DNA of 12,610 bases from Candidatus Sulfopaludibacter sp. SbA3 (GTDB taxonomy: Bacteria > Acidobacteriota > Terriglobia > Bryobacterales > Bryobacteraceae). The notes beneath the pieces were generated by a model that ran no database searches, was not told where the DNA came from, and saw only the letters and a program-made list of their open reading frames with translations. Positions 7,050-12,610 of the stretch are shown in pieces; the stretch's first letter is position 1, and each line of letters starts with the position of its first letter. The stretch spans positions 1 through 12,610 of the forward strand of contig CAMAUG010000082.1 in NCBI GenBank assembly GCA_945861255.1. Direction: 5' to 3'. A program made the position numbers and the translations under genes.

Positions 7050-7703
7050 TTATTCCCGGTGAAAATCGCGGGGCTCGGATTTCAACACGAGGCCGGTCGC
7101 GGCCCGTAGCAGTTCGCCGCGCGCGGTTACGTGTTCCCCGGCGAACGGGAGAAGTTCCCGGTTGAGCTTACGGTTATCGCGCCCTGTCAGCACCACAAGC
7201 CGCGTCTCACCGGTGGCGTCCCGGGCGAGGAGAGCGGGCGGCAAGCCCCCACTGATACAACGCGCGGCACAGGCGCGATGGACCTTGCCACTACCCGGGT
7301 TCATCACTCCAAGAAAGCATTTCGTATCCACGACTTCGCCTGTCAGCGTGACTTCGCCAAGGCTCACCGGTGCAGCGAGCGGCGGCGCCGTACCACGGGA
7401 CTTCATCGAGCCCGTCAGGACTTCCAGCATGTACCCCTCCGGCCGGTGAATCAGTGCGCCATGGAAGCTGACTCGCCGGCCCGCGAATTCGCCGGCGTCA
7501 AAGCCGTGTTTGCCCGCCGCCGCCAGCAGATAGGACCGTCCGTTTTCGATGAACACCGGATACGGCCAGGTTTCCAAGACACCCGAGTACTGGCGGTACT
7601 GCTGGAATTCGAACGCGCTGGGAGCGAAGGGGTGCTGCGCGACCACGAGTACCGCCGCGACAGCCGCCGCGAGCATGAGCAGCGTGATGGAGACTCGTCT
7701 CAT
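7050..7703 (-). CDS. Exported or membrane-anchored protein with a Cys/His motif, function unknown
   Basis: 217 residues. The N-terminus MRRVSITLLMLAAAVAAVLV is a signal peptide or signal anchor, so the rest should lie in the periplasm. The middle holds OB-like beta-rich segments (YSGVLETWPYPVFI at 39-52; GRRVSFHGALI at 75-85; VTLTGEVVDTKCF at 118-130). The striking part is residues 126-152: C129, H142, C145 and C149 within DTKCFLGVMNPGSGK and VHRACAARCISGG. This could be a metal, heme or disulfide site. I recognise the type as a conserved hypothetical family seen beside Rieske/ferric-reductase genes, but know no proven function. It lies 20 bases downstream of the cytochrome-Rieske gene, which suggests it serves the same redox module. 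The Shine-Dalgarno before the ATG at 7703 is weak; the gap consists of a tandem repeat. Confidence 0.72.
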   Translation of the reverse strand: MRRVSITLLMLAAAVAAVLVVAQHPFAPSAFEFQQYRQYSGVLETWPYPVFIENGRSYLLAAAGKHGFDAGEFAGRRVSFHGALIHRPEGYMLEVLTGSMKSRGTAPPLAAPVSLGEVTLTGEVVDTKCFLGVMNPGSGKVHRACAARCISGGLPPALLARDATGETRLVVLTGRDNRKLNRELLPFAGEHVTARGELLRAATGLVLKSEPRDFHRE

Positions 7704-7744
7704 ATGAGGCTACGAACTGAGATTCACGAACTGAGGTTCACGAA
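7704..7744. repeat. 14-bp tandem direct repeat filling a gene junction
   Basis: Two adjacent 14-bp units, CTGAGATTCACGAA (7717-7730) and CTGAGGTTCACGAA (7731-7744), differ at one base. They are followed leftward by a degenerate 13-bp third copy, ATGAGGCTACGAA (7704-7716). The array covers the last codons of the cytochrome-Rieske gene, its stop codon and the whole 20-base gap before the 217-aa gene. On the coding strand the unit reads TTCGTGAAYCTCAG. Because 14 is not a multiple of three, the second copy supplies the stop (TCG TGA), while the original junction would also stop (TCG TAG) and give the same C-terminus. Confidence 0.85.
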
Positions 7745-8779
7745 CGATTCAACGCTCGATGGTTCCACTCGCGTCCCCGGAGGCAAGGCGCTTGGATGAA
7801 CGAATACCGTGCCGTTCACCACCCTGGTACGAAATGTAGAGACTTTCTCAGTGAATGGTGGCGGCGAAGCGCCCGAGTCCGGCAAGTATTGATACCCATG
7901 CCACGGGCACGTCACGCAGCCATCGATGATGCGGCCTTCGCCGAGCGGGCCTCCCTGGTGCCGGCATACGTTGCCGATGGCGGAGACCTTGCCATCGTAA
8001 CGAAACACGGCGATGCGTTCGCCGCCGGCGGAGACGACCTTCGCGCGCTTTTCCGGAATGGCGTGGACCGCACAGACCTCCACGTACCCGTCGGACGCCA
8101 TCGCGGCTGCCTTCTGGTCCACCCTGCGTTCCGTGGCGCCGGCGGCGATATGCAATGCAATGACCGTGATCATGCCCGCACCCAACGCTCCCGCAAGTGC
8201 CGGACTGTTTTCCGATTGCAGCGCGCCCAGTGCCACGTGCGCGATGAGCAGCGCGTAGGCCGCGTAAACCAGCATGTGCAGCCGCTTCCAGGCCACAGGG
8301 CCGAACAAATGCAGCCAAAAATCGTGACTGGTGGCGGCCATCAGAAACAAGATCACGAGCGCCGCGAGCCCTAGAGTTTCAAACGGGAATTGCGAAACGC
8401 TTGCATATCGGGTATTGGACACCAAGAGGCTCACCAGCACAGAAGCGTCGCCCAGCGCATGAAATTGGACCAGTGAGAACACACCGTGAACCAGCGCGGC
8501 GAAGAACATGGTCACGCCCAAGTGCCTGCGGTTATAAAGTAGTGGGAGCAAGCGCGGATGCAAGCGGCACAGCGGACCGATGCATAAAATCACGTGCAGC
8601 AGTAGCAGCGCCAGCGTTCCGAATCCGCGAATAATCAGCGTTTCCGCGGTGGCGTTGGGATGAACAAGGGTGCCCACGCCGATGAATACACCAAGGTAGA
8701 GGAACGCACCAGAGGCGATTACCGCATCGTACAGTTTCTTGGGGCGGTTCCAAGTGACGGCTTGGTAGGTGGCACTCAT
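7724..8779 (-). CDS. Ferric-reductase-like heme b membrane domain fused to a Rieske [2Fe-2S] domain
   Basis: 351 residues. Residues ~15-215 form a polytopic ferric-reductase-like (cytochrome b) domain with about six helices. It has candidate heme-ligand histidines in helices: H62, H98 or H107, H168 (RLHMLVYAAY) and H181 (LIAHVALGAL). Residues ~230-330 are a Rieske domain with both cluster motifs, CRHQGG (C272, H274) and CPWHGYQ (C291, H294), so the cluster should be intact. Electrons likely pass between a quinone or soluble donor and a cross-membrane acceptor; direction and acceptor are unknown. No NADH or flavin domain is present, so a partner is needed. The ATG at 8779 overlaps the 46-aa gene stop as ATGA and gives a sensible N-terminus. 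An upstream in-frame extension of 48 codons is Arg-rich and antisense-like, and was discarded. Confidence 0.9.
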   Translation of the reverse strand: MSATYQAVTWNRPKKLYDAVIASGAFLYLGVFIGVGTLVHPNATAETLIIRGFGTLALLLLHVILCIGPLCRLHPRLLPLLYNRRHLGVTMFFAALVHGVFSLVQFHALGDASVLVSLLVSNTRYASVSQFPFETLGLAALVILFLMAATSHDFWLHLFGPVAWKRLHMLVYAAYALLIAHVALGALQSENSPALAGALGAGMITVIALHIAAGATERRVDQKAAAMASDGYVEVCAVHAIPEKRAKVVSAGGERIAVFRYDGKVSAIGNVCRHQGGPLGEGRIIDGCVTCPWHGYQYLPDSGASPPPFTEKVSTFRTRVVNGTVFVHPSALPPGTRVEPSSVESFVNLSS

Positions 8780-8916
8780 CGAAGTGCTTCCCAACGGATG
8801 TTCGGGTTGCCTGGAACGCTCGTGCGCGCGCGCAAAGCGGCGATGAGTAGAACCGGAGCCAGGATCGCGAGTGCGATCCAGATCCGAAAATGCGCGCGCC
8901 GAAGTGGCCGTGTCAT
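8776..8916 (-). CDS. Small single-span membrane protein (46 aa), likely partner of the Rieske-cytochrome
   Basis: 46 residues: a basic N-terminus (MTRPLRRAHFR), one hydrophobic helix (WIALAILAPVLLIAALR, about 13-29) and a short polar tail ending NPNIRWEALR. The positive-inside rule predicts a cytoplasmic N-terminus. Both ends are tied to neighbours by 4-base ATGA overlaps: start with the stop of the 66-aa gene (8913-8916), stop with the start of the cytochrome-Rieske gene (8776-8779). This coupling and the plausible membrane helix make it a real gene despite its size. The likely role is an accessory or assembly subunit of the redox protein; no biochemical function is known to me. Confidence 0.75.
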   Translation of the reverse strand: MTRPLRRAHFRIWIALAILAPVLLIAALRARTSVPGNPNIRWEALR

Positions 8917-9113
8917 GAAACAACCCAACGCCTCAGCAGCAGCGGCCACAGCGCGGCCACGCCGGGCAGCATGATCAAGCGGAAACCGAAACGCGATCCT
9001 CGTGTCGCGGGGTCCACGCGCTCCATGCCGAAGCACACGAAGAGCAACGCAAATAACAGTCCGGCACATGCATATCCAGTCAACGCGATCGCAATCCACT
9101 CGGCTGCGATCAC
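8913..9113 (-). CDS. Small two-helix membrane protein (66 aa), GTG start
   Basis: 66 residues with two predicted membrane helices (about 6-30 and 44-60). They are separated by a conserved-looking polar loop, GMERVDPATRGSRFGFR (29-45), and followed by LPGVAALWPLLLRRW. The start codon is GTG at 9113, overlapping the preceding SDR stop as GTGA (9110-9113). The stop overlaps the next start as ATGA. I recognise similar small proteins directly upstream of ferric-reductase/Rieske genes in other bacteria, so it is probably a subunit or assembly partner. This is recollection of gene context, with no experimental role known to me. Confidence 0.8.
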   Translation of the reverse strand: MIAAEWIAIALTGYACAGLLFALLFVCFGMERVDPATRGSRFGFRLIMLPGVAALWPLLLRRWVVS

Positions 9114-9802
9114 AGATCGCCTCCATAGATTGGAATAACCGCGCCGCTCACGGCGGAGGCCTCATCGGAAATCAAGTACACCAATAGCTTCGCCACTTGC
9201 TCCGTGGGCACCCATTTGGTGAAATCGGCGTTCGGCATCGCGGTGCGATTTTGCGGCGTGTCCATGGTTCCCGGCAAGACCACGTTCGCAGTGATGTTCC
9301 GGTCCGTGTTTTCGAGCGCGATCGTCCTGACGAGCGACACCAGCGCCGCTTTTGACGCCGAATAAGCCGCCGCGCCCTTGGACGGCTCGAGGGCCGCGCG
9401 GCTTCCAATCGCTACAATGCACCCGCTGCCCTGGGCACGCATTCCCGGAAGCACGGCCCGGACGATATGAAACGCCGAACGCAGATTCATGTCGAACATG
9501 CGGTCGAATGTCGCGTCATCCGTATCGGCCACGGTGGCGCCGCCGGCAAATCCGCCGACCAGATGAACCAGCGCGTCCACGCGTCCCCACTTCGCCGTGA
9601 CCATGGCGACTGCGTTGCGCGCGGCGTCGAGGGTCGACAAATCCGCTTCCATGTGGAAGTGATTCTCACCGCTGGACGTTCCGCCGGAGCGGGATACGCC
9701 GGCGACGCGCGCCCCTGCTCGCAGAAACGCTGCGCTCACCGCACTGCCCAGCCCGCCGGTCGCACCCGTGATAAGAACCACTTGATTTTGCATTTCACTC
9801 AT
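9110..9802 (-). CDS. Short-chain dehydrogenase/reductase (SDR) with LVGG in place of NNAG
   Basis: 230 residues with a classical SDR fold. The cofactor loop TGATGGLG lies at 12-19, an active-site Asn region DMNLRSAF at 104-111, Ser134 in IVAIGSRAAL, and the catalytic YSASK (Y147, K151) follows. The usual NNAG structural motif is replaced by HLVGG (80-84), a variant seen in a subset of SDRs. The last residues (SGAVIPIYGGDL) are the normal SDR end. The substrate is unknown. The start at 9802 was preferred for its 4-base ATGA overlap with the upstream SDR. An internal ATG at 9793 also fits, because GGGGGA (9803-9808) is nine bases before it while it directly touches the 9802 ATG. The stop overlaps the 66-aa gene by four bases. 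Confidence 0.9.
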   Translation of the reverse strand: MSEMQNQVVLITGATGGLGSAVSAAFLRAGARVAGVSRSGGTSSGENHFHMEADLSTLDAARNAVAMVTAKWGRVDALVHLVGGFAGGATVADTDDATFDRMFDMNLRSAFHIVRAVLPGMRAQGSGCIVAIGSRAALEPSKGAAAYSASKAALVSLVRTIALENTDRNITANVVLPGTMDTPQNRTAMPNADFTKWVPTEQVAKLLVYLISDEASAVSGAVIPIYGGDL

Positions 9803-10605
9803 TCCCCCGATGACCATGCCACGCGGAACTCAGGATACAGCGTAAGCCCACCGCACGCAAAAATAGTTTGCCCCGTGATGTAGCTGGATTCATTCGACGC
9901 AAGGAACGCGAACACACTGGCGATTTCCTCCGGGCGCGCCGCCCGCGACATAGGAATGTGGCTCTCCACGTCCATTCTGGCTTGCGGATTATCGATCCAG
10001 GCTTTGTTGATGGGAGTGACCACCGCGCCCGGACCCACCGCGTTCACGCGGATGCCGCTGCCGGCATATTCCAGCGCCAGTGATTTGGTCAGATTCTCCA
10101 TGCCGCCCTTGCTGATCGAATAGCTCAAATACTTGGGCTTTGGGATGATTTCATGCACGCTGGAATTGTTGATGATCACGCCGCCGCCGCGAGGCAGAAA
10201 ATGCCGGATGGCCTCGCGGGAGCACAAGAATGGCCCGCGCAGATTCACCGCCAGAATGCGATCGAAATCCTCGACGGGGATCTCATGGCTCGGCGTAGGC
10301 TTCTGAATGCCGGCGTTGTTGACCAGCACATCCAGGGAACCGAATGCACCGATCACCTCTTCGAACATGCGGGTGACATCGCTCTCCTGCGATACATCGG
10401 CCTGCACGAGAATTTCCCGGCCGGGAGTGCCCCCACGGGCTTTCGTCACAAGGGCGCGCGTCTCTTCGGCCTGCGCCGCGCCGCTGCGATAATTAATGGC
10501 GACATTCGCGCCTTCCTGGGCGAAGCGGACGGCGATGGCCTGGCCGATGCCGGACGATGCACCGGTGATCAGTGCGTTCTTGCCTTGTAGTCTGAGCATA
10601 CTCAT
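9799..10605 (-). CDS. SDR family oxidoreductase, glucose 1-dehydrogenase-like
   Basis: 268 residues. The classical SDR motifs are complete: TGASSGIG at 14-21, NNAG at 96-99, N121 in VNLRGPF, SSVHE around S149, and YSISK with Y162/K166. The SSVHEIIP stretch before the catalytic Tyr and the C-terminal GGLTLYPEF closely recall Bacillus-type glucose 1-dehydrogenases, which oxidise beta-D-glucose to gluconolactone with NAD(P)+. Specificity in this large family is easily mis-assigned, so the glucose call is tentative. A second in-frame ATG lies two codons in (10599). The gene ends in a 4-base overlap with the next SDR and starts 21 bases after the beta-barrel gene. Both SDRs may feed reducing equivalents toward the downstream redox module, but this is inference. 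Confidence 0.88.
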   Translation of the reverse strand: MSMLRLQGKNALITGASSGIGQAIAVRFAQEGANVAINYRSGAAQAEETRALVTKARGGTPGREILVQADVSQESDVTRMFEEVIGAFGSLDVLVNNAGIQKPTPSHEIPVEDFDRILAVNLRGPFLCSREAIRHFLPRGGGVIINNSSVHEIIPKPKYLSYSISKGGMENLTKSLALEYAGSGIRVNAVGPGAVVTPINKAWIDNPQARMDVESHIPMSRAARPEEIASVFAFLASNESSYITGQTIFACGGLTLYPEFRVAWSSGE

Positions 10606-10626
10606 TGATCCCAGCCGGCACCGTCG

Positions 10627-11259
10627 TTATTCCCCGAAATTCAGGGTGAAACCGCCGCTTAATACGACGTTGTGCTGCCTACCGGGGAGCGAGGCGAGAT
10701 TATAAGTGGGACTGGTCGAATAGAAGTCGCGAATTTCACCACGCAGGCCAAAGAAGCGCCATACTTTGATATCGACGCCGCCGCCGTAGTCGAACACGCC
10801 GCCGGTGGTGCTCCGGGGCGCAGGGTTGGGAGCACCCGCCAGCGTCAGTTTACTGTGCTCAAACACCGACCATCCACCGCCCACCGCGAAATAGGGCGAG
10901 ACGGCTTTCTTCGGCGCGAACTTCACGCGGACGCCCGGCGTAATGAACAGCGACGCCACGTCCCTCGTGAGCCCCCCGTTCAACGACGTGATTCGGCGCT
11001 GCGGATTGGCCAGCATATGAACCTCGCCATAGATCGCGACCATCTCCCCGTTGAAAAGCCTGTACCCATAATTGGCCTGCATCCCGTTTCCGCCGTCCAG
11101 GTTGAATTTGGTGCCGCCCGCGCTTTTGTCCTGGGAAATCAGTCTTCCCAAGGTGAGCCCAATCTCATGCCTGGCCGGATCGGCGGCCATGGCTGGAAGC
11201 AATAAAAATGACATGAGTAGCAGATGTGCAGAGAGTGGAAAACGTTCGGTGAAGTTCAT
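10627..11259 (-). CDS. Outer-membrane beta-barrel protein (OmpA/OmpX-like porin-type barrel)
   Basis: 210 residues. The signal peptide is about residues 1-25 (hydrophobic SAHLLLMSFLLLPAMA then ADPAR). The mature part shows alternating hydrophobic/polar strands with aromatic girdles, for example MQANYGYRLFNGEMVAIYGEV, ASLFITPGVRVKF, SPYFAVGGGWSVF, DIKVWRFFGLRGEIRDFY and VVLSGGFTLNF. This predicts an eight-stranded outer-membrane barrel. It ends NFGE, not in a terminal Phe, so the last-strand signal is slightly extended. The start at 11259 was chosen because it opens the signal peptide; upstream in-frame codons look non-coding. The Shine-Dalgarno is weak. It may head the long minus-strand train (21 bases to the first SDR), or have its own unit. 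Confidence 0.78.
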   Translation of the reverse strand: MNFTERFPLSAHLLLMSFLLLPAMAADPARHEIGLTLGRLISQDKSAGGTKFNLDGGNGMQANYGYRLFNGEMVAIYGEVHMLANPQRRITSLNGGLTRDVASLFITPGVRVKFAPKKAVSPYFAVGGGWSVFEHSKLTLAGAPNPAPRSTTGGVFDYGGGVDIKVWRFFGLRGEIRDFYSTSPTYNLASLPGRQHNVVLSGGFTLNFGE

Positions 11260-11319
11260 GTCTGCATTATCCCGCGACGGGCGACGTTTGTTCCAAGGGA
11301 CCCATCCCAGATTGACCCA

Positions 11320-11329
11320 GGAATATTCC
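11320..11329. promoter_or_regulatory. 10-bp perfect palindrome between divergent genes (possible operator)
   Basis: GGAATATTCC lies in the 94-bp gap between the divergent beta-barrel and YceI-like genes. It shares the 9-mer AATATTCCG with the palindrome region of the other divergent gap (1650-1658 and 11322-11330). Function is inferred from symmetry and position only; chance is plausible. Confidence 0.22.
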
Positions 11330-11353
11330 GTTGCTGGACCGGATTCAGCGATT

Positions 11354-12019
11354 ATGAGACTAGTGAACTCGCCTTTCAGAATCGCCTCGGAAGCTCGGCT
11401 CCGCACAACCGCCGTCTTATGGGTCATTTGGGCGATCCTTGCCGCAACCCCTGCGCGCGGCGCCGAAATTCAGTTTCCGATCAAGCCCTCCAGCGATTCC
11501 CGCCTGGAACTGGTGGTGGAAAAAACCGGCCTCTTCAGCGGCAAGAAACACGTTTTCACGTTTGACCGCTACTCGGGCACGCTCCTGCTGGACCCGGAGT
11601 CGCCGGAGCGCTCCAAGGTGAATTTGACCATTGAAGCTAACAGCTTGGTTTGTCACGACACTTGGGTCAGCATGAAGGATCTCCGCAAGATCATGGAGGA
11701 GGGCACCAAGAACATGCTGGCGGCGGACCGGTTTCCCACGATTTCATTTAAATCGGCCAGCGTCGCTATGGCCGGCGCGGGCAAGTACGAAGTGCACGGT
11801 ATGCTGACGATTCGCGGCACGGCCAAGCCCGCCATGGTCATAGTGAACTGGACCCCCGGCGGCGCGCCTCCGTTCATGTTCGCCGGTGATGCCGTCGTCA
11901 AGCTGACCGATTACGGTCTAAAACCACCCACGGCCGTGCTGGGCGCCATCGGCACCAGGAACGAAATGCAGTTTCACTTCCGTTTGGCCGTGAAGCGCGA
12001 GGGCGCGGATCCCGCCTGA
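11354..12019 (+). CDS. Exported YceI-like protein
   Basis: 221 residues. A long N-region and hydrophobic segment (TTAVLWVIWAILAATPARGA, 18-37) give a signal peptide likely cleaved near residue 36. The mature part follows the YceI lipocalin-like plan: LELVVEKTGLFSGKKHVFTF (start of the barrel), SKVNLTIEANSLVC, a central helix/loop with MLAADRFPTISFKSASV, then VHGMLTIRGTAKP and the closing strands NEMQFHFRLAVKR. YceI proteins bind isoprenoid or lipid-like molecules in the periplasm; the ligand here is unknown. The ATG at 11354 lacks a strong Shine-Dalgarno but is the only codon giving a complete signal peptide without running into non-coding sequence. It is followed after 36 bases by the YHS-domain gene, so the two likely form an operon. 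Confidence 0.85.
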   Translation: MRLVNSPFRIASEARLRTTAVLWVIWAILAATPARGAEIQFPIKPSSDSRLELVVEKTGLFSGKKHVFTFDRYSGTLLLDPESPERSKVNLTIEANSLVCHDTWVSMKDLRKIMEEGTKNMLAADRFPTISFKSASVAMAGAGKYEVHGMLTIRGTAKPAMVIVNWTPGGAPPFMFAGDAVVKLTDYGLKPPTAVLGAIGTRNEMQFHFRLAVKREGADPA

Positions 12020-12039
12020 GCCGTCGGCGGACGTTTCAC

Positions 12040-12047
12040 AAGGAGGA
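12040..12047 (+). promoter_or_regulatory. Strong ribosome binding site of the YHS-domain gene
   Basis: AAGGAGGA lies nine bases before the ATG at 12056. It is near-perfectly complementary to the 16S anti-SD and is the strongest such site in the window. It suggests that the second gene of this pair is translated well. Confidence 0.8.
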
Positions 12048-12055
12048 ATCGAATC

Positions 12056-12505
12056 ATGTCCAAACTCAAACTGTTCTTGACCGCGCTGCTGGCCGCCGCA
12101 CCCGTGGCGCTGCCGGCGGCTGACAAAATCGCACCCATCAATCAGACGCGCCGCAGTGTTGCGATCGAGGGCTATGACCCCGTCGCCTACTTCACAGACG
12201 GCAAGCCCGTCAAAGGAAACTCGCAATTTACACACGCCTGGCGTGGCGCGACATGGCGATTTGCATCCGCGGATCACCGCGACACTTTTGCCATGGATCC
12301 CGACCGGTATGCGCCGCAATACGGCGGCTACTGCGCCTACGGCGTGAGCGAGAATCACGCGGTATCCGTCGATCCGGAGGCGTGGAGGATCATAGAGGAC
12401 AAGTTCTACTTGAACTACAGTAAGGATGTCCAGAAGGAATGGTTGAAAGATCCCACTTTGCGAATTCAACGCGCGAACCGGAATTGGCCGGGGCTGCACC
12501 AGTGA
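12056..12505 (+). CDS. Exported YHS-domain family protein
   Basis: 149 residues. The signal peptide is about 1-22 (KLFLTALLAAAPVALPAAD). The mature protein has the YHS-family pattern of periplasmic members: EGYDPVAYFTDGKPVKG (38-54), HAWRGATWRFAS (60-71), DPDRYAPQYGGYCAYGVS (81-98) and VDPEAWRIIEDKFYLNYSKDVQKEW (105-129). YHS domains are often linked to metal (copper) handling, but this branch carries GGYCAYG rather than the classical CGM motif, so metal binding is unproven. Its genomic partner is a YceI-like lipid-binding protein. The start is set by a strong Shine-Dalgarno. Sequence after its stop (12506-12610) contains no recognisable gene. Confidence 0.85.
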   Translation: MSKLKLFLTALLAAAPVALPAADKIAPINQTRRSVAIEGYDPVAYFTDGKPVKGNSQFTHAWRGATWRFASADHRDTFAMDPDRYAPQYGGYCAYGVSENHAVSVDPEAWRIIEDKFYLNYSKDVQKEWLKDPTLRIQRANRNWPGLHQ

Positions 12506-12563
12506 GGGGCTGAGGATCTGTATTCTTTGCGGCCCGCTGGAGAATCGGAGCTGCCGCGTCGCT

Positions 12564-12587
12564 GCGGCCGTTCGAACTTAGGGCCGC
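12564..12587 (+). terminator. Weak hairpin after the YceI-YHS pair
   Basis: GCGGCC (12564-12569) pairs with GGCCGC (12582-12587) around a 12-base loop, 59 bases after the YHS stop. No T-run follows (TCTACAC), so an intrinsic terminator is doubtful. It is reported as the only terminator-like structure here. Confidence 0.2.
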
Positions 12588-12610
12588 TCTACACGGATGT
12601 CCGCGCAGAC

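Noticed and set aside
8780..8923. 48-codon N-terminal extension of the Rieske-cytochrome
   Set aside because: It is antisense-like, Arg/Ser-rich sequence overlapping the 46-aa gene. The ATGA-coupled start at 8779 gives a normal protein.
9803..9817. Earlier ATG at 9817 for the second SDR
   Set aside because: It adds MVIGG inside the preceding gene with no Shine-Dalgarno. Starts at 9802 or 9793 fit the overlap and the G-rich site better.
11072..11353. Upstream in-frame extension of the YceI-like gene
   Set aside because: It would run antisense through the 5' part of the beta-barrel gene and bury the signal peptide.

Overview
This GC-rich window carries sixteen protein-coding genes with almost no intergenic space. 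No RNA gene, insertion sequence, phage gene or CRISPR array was seen. The genes have lipid, membrane and envelope themes: signal peptides, a beta-barrel, a bifunctional ornithine-lipid-type acyltransferase, DedA/VTT, DoxX, aquaporin and YceI. This suggests a Gram-negative, diderm soil-type bacterium. The gene mix and codon style are compatible with Acidobacteriota (Bryobacterales/Solibacter-like), but that placement is an impression and was not tested.

Layout. (1) Minus strand, 1-1615: an aquaporin-like channel overlaps the 5' end of a GMC-type flavin oxidoreductase that runs off the left edge. (2) Plus strand, 1766-4677: a three-gene operon of DinB-like protein, NRDE/TANGO2-like protein and a DedA/VTT membrane domain fused to an ATP-grasp domain. 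Its genes abut or overlap by one base. (3) Minus strand, 11259 down to 4809: a long compact gene train of outer-membrane beta-barrel, glucose-1-dehydrogenase-like SDR, second SDR, 66-aa membrane protein, 46-aa membrane protein, ferric-reductase-like cytochrome fused to a Rieske domain, 217-aa exported Cys/His protein, OlsF-like bifunctional acyltransferase and DoxX-like protein. Four consecutive junctions are 4-base ATGA/GTGA overlaps. (4) Plus strand, 11354-12505: an exported YceI-like protein followed by an exported YHS-domain protein.

How they may work together. The core of region 3 looks like a membrane redox module. Heme b and a Rieske centre sit in one polypeptide, with two tiny membrane proteins as likely partners and a Cys-containing exported protein downstream. 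Two NAD(P)-dependent dehydrogenases are encoded ahead of it, and an aminolipid synthase and DoxX behind it. The convergent VTT/ATP-grasp gene adds a probable lipid-handling membrane protein with a ligase-type domain. The most notable items are this VTT/ATP-grasp fusion, the coupled redox/aminolipid gene train, the Cys/His motif of the 217-aa protein, and a 14-bp tandem repeat that fills one junction of the train.
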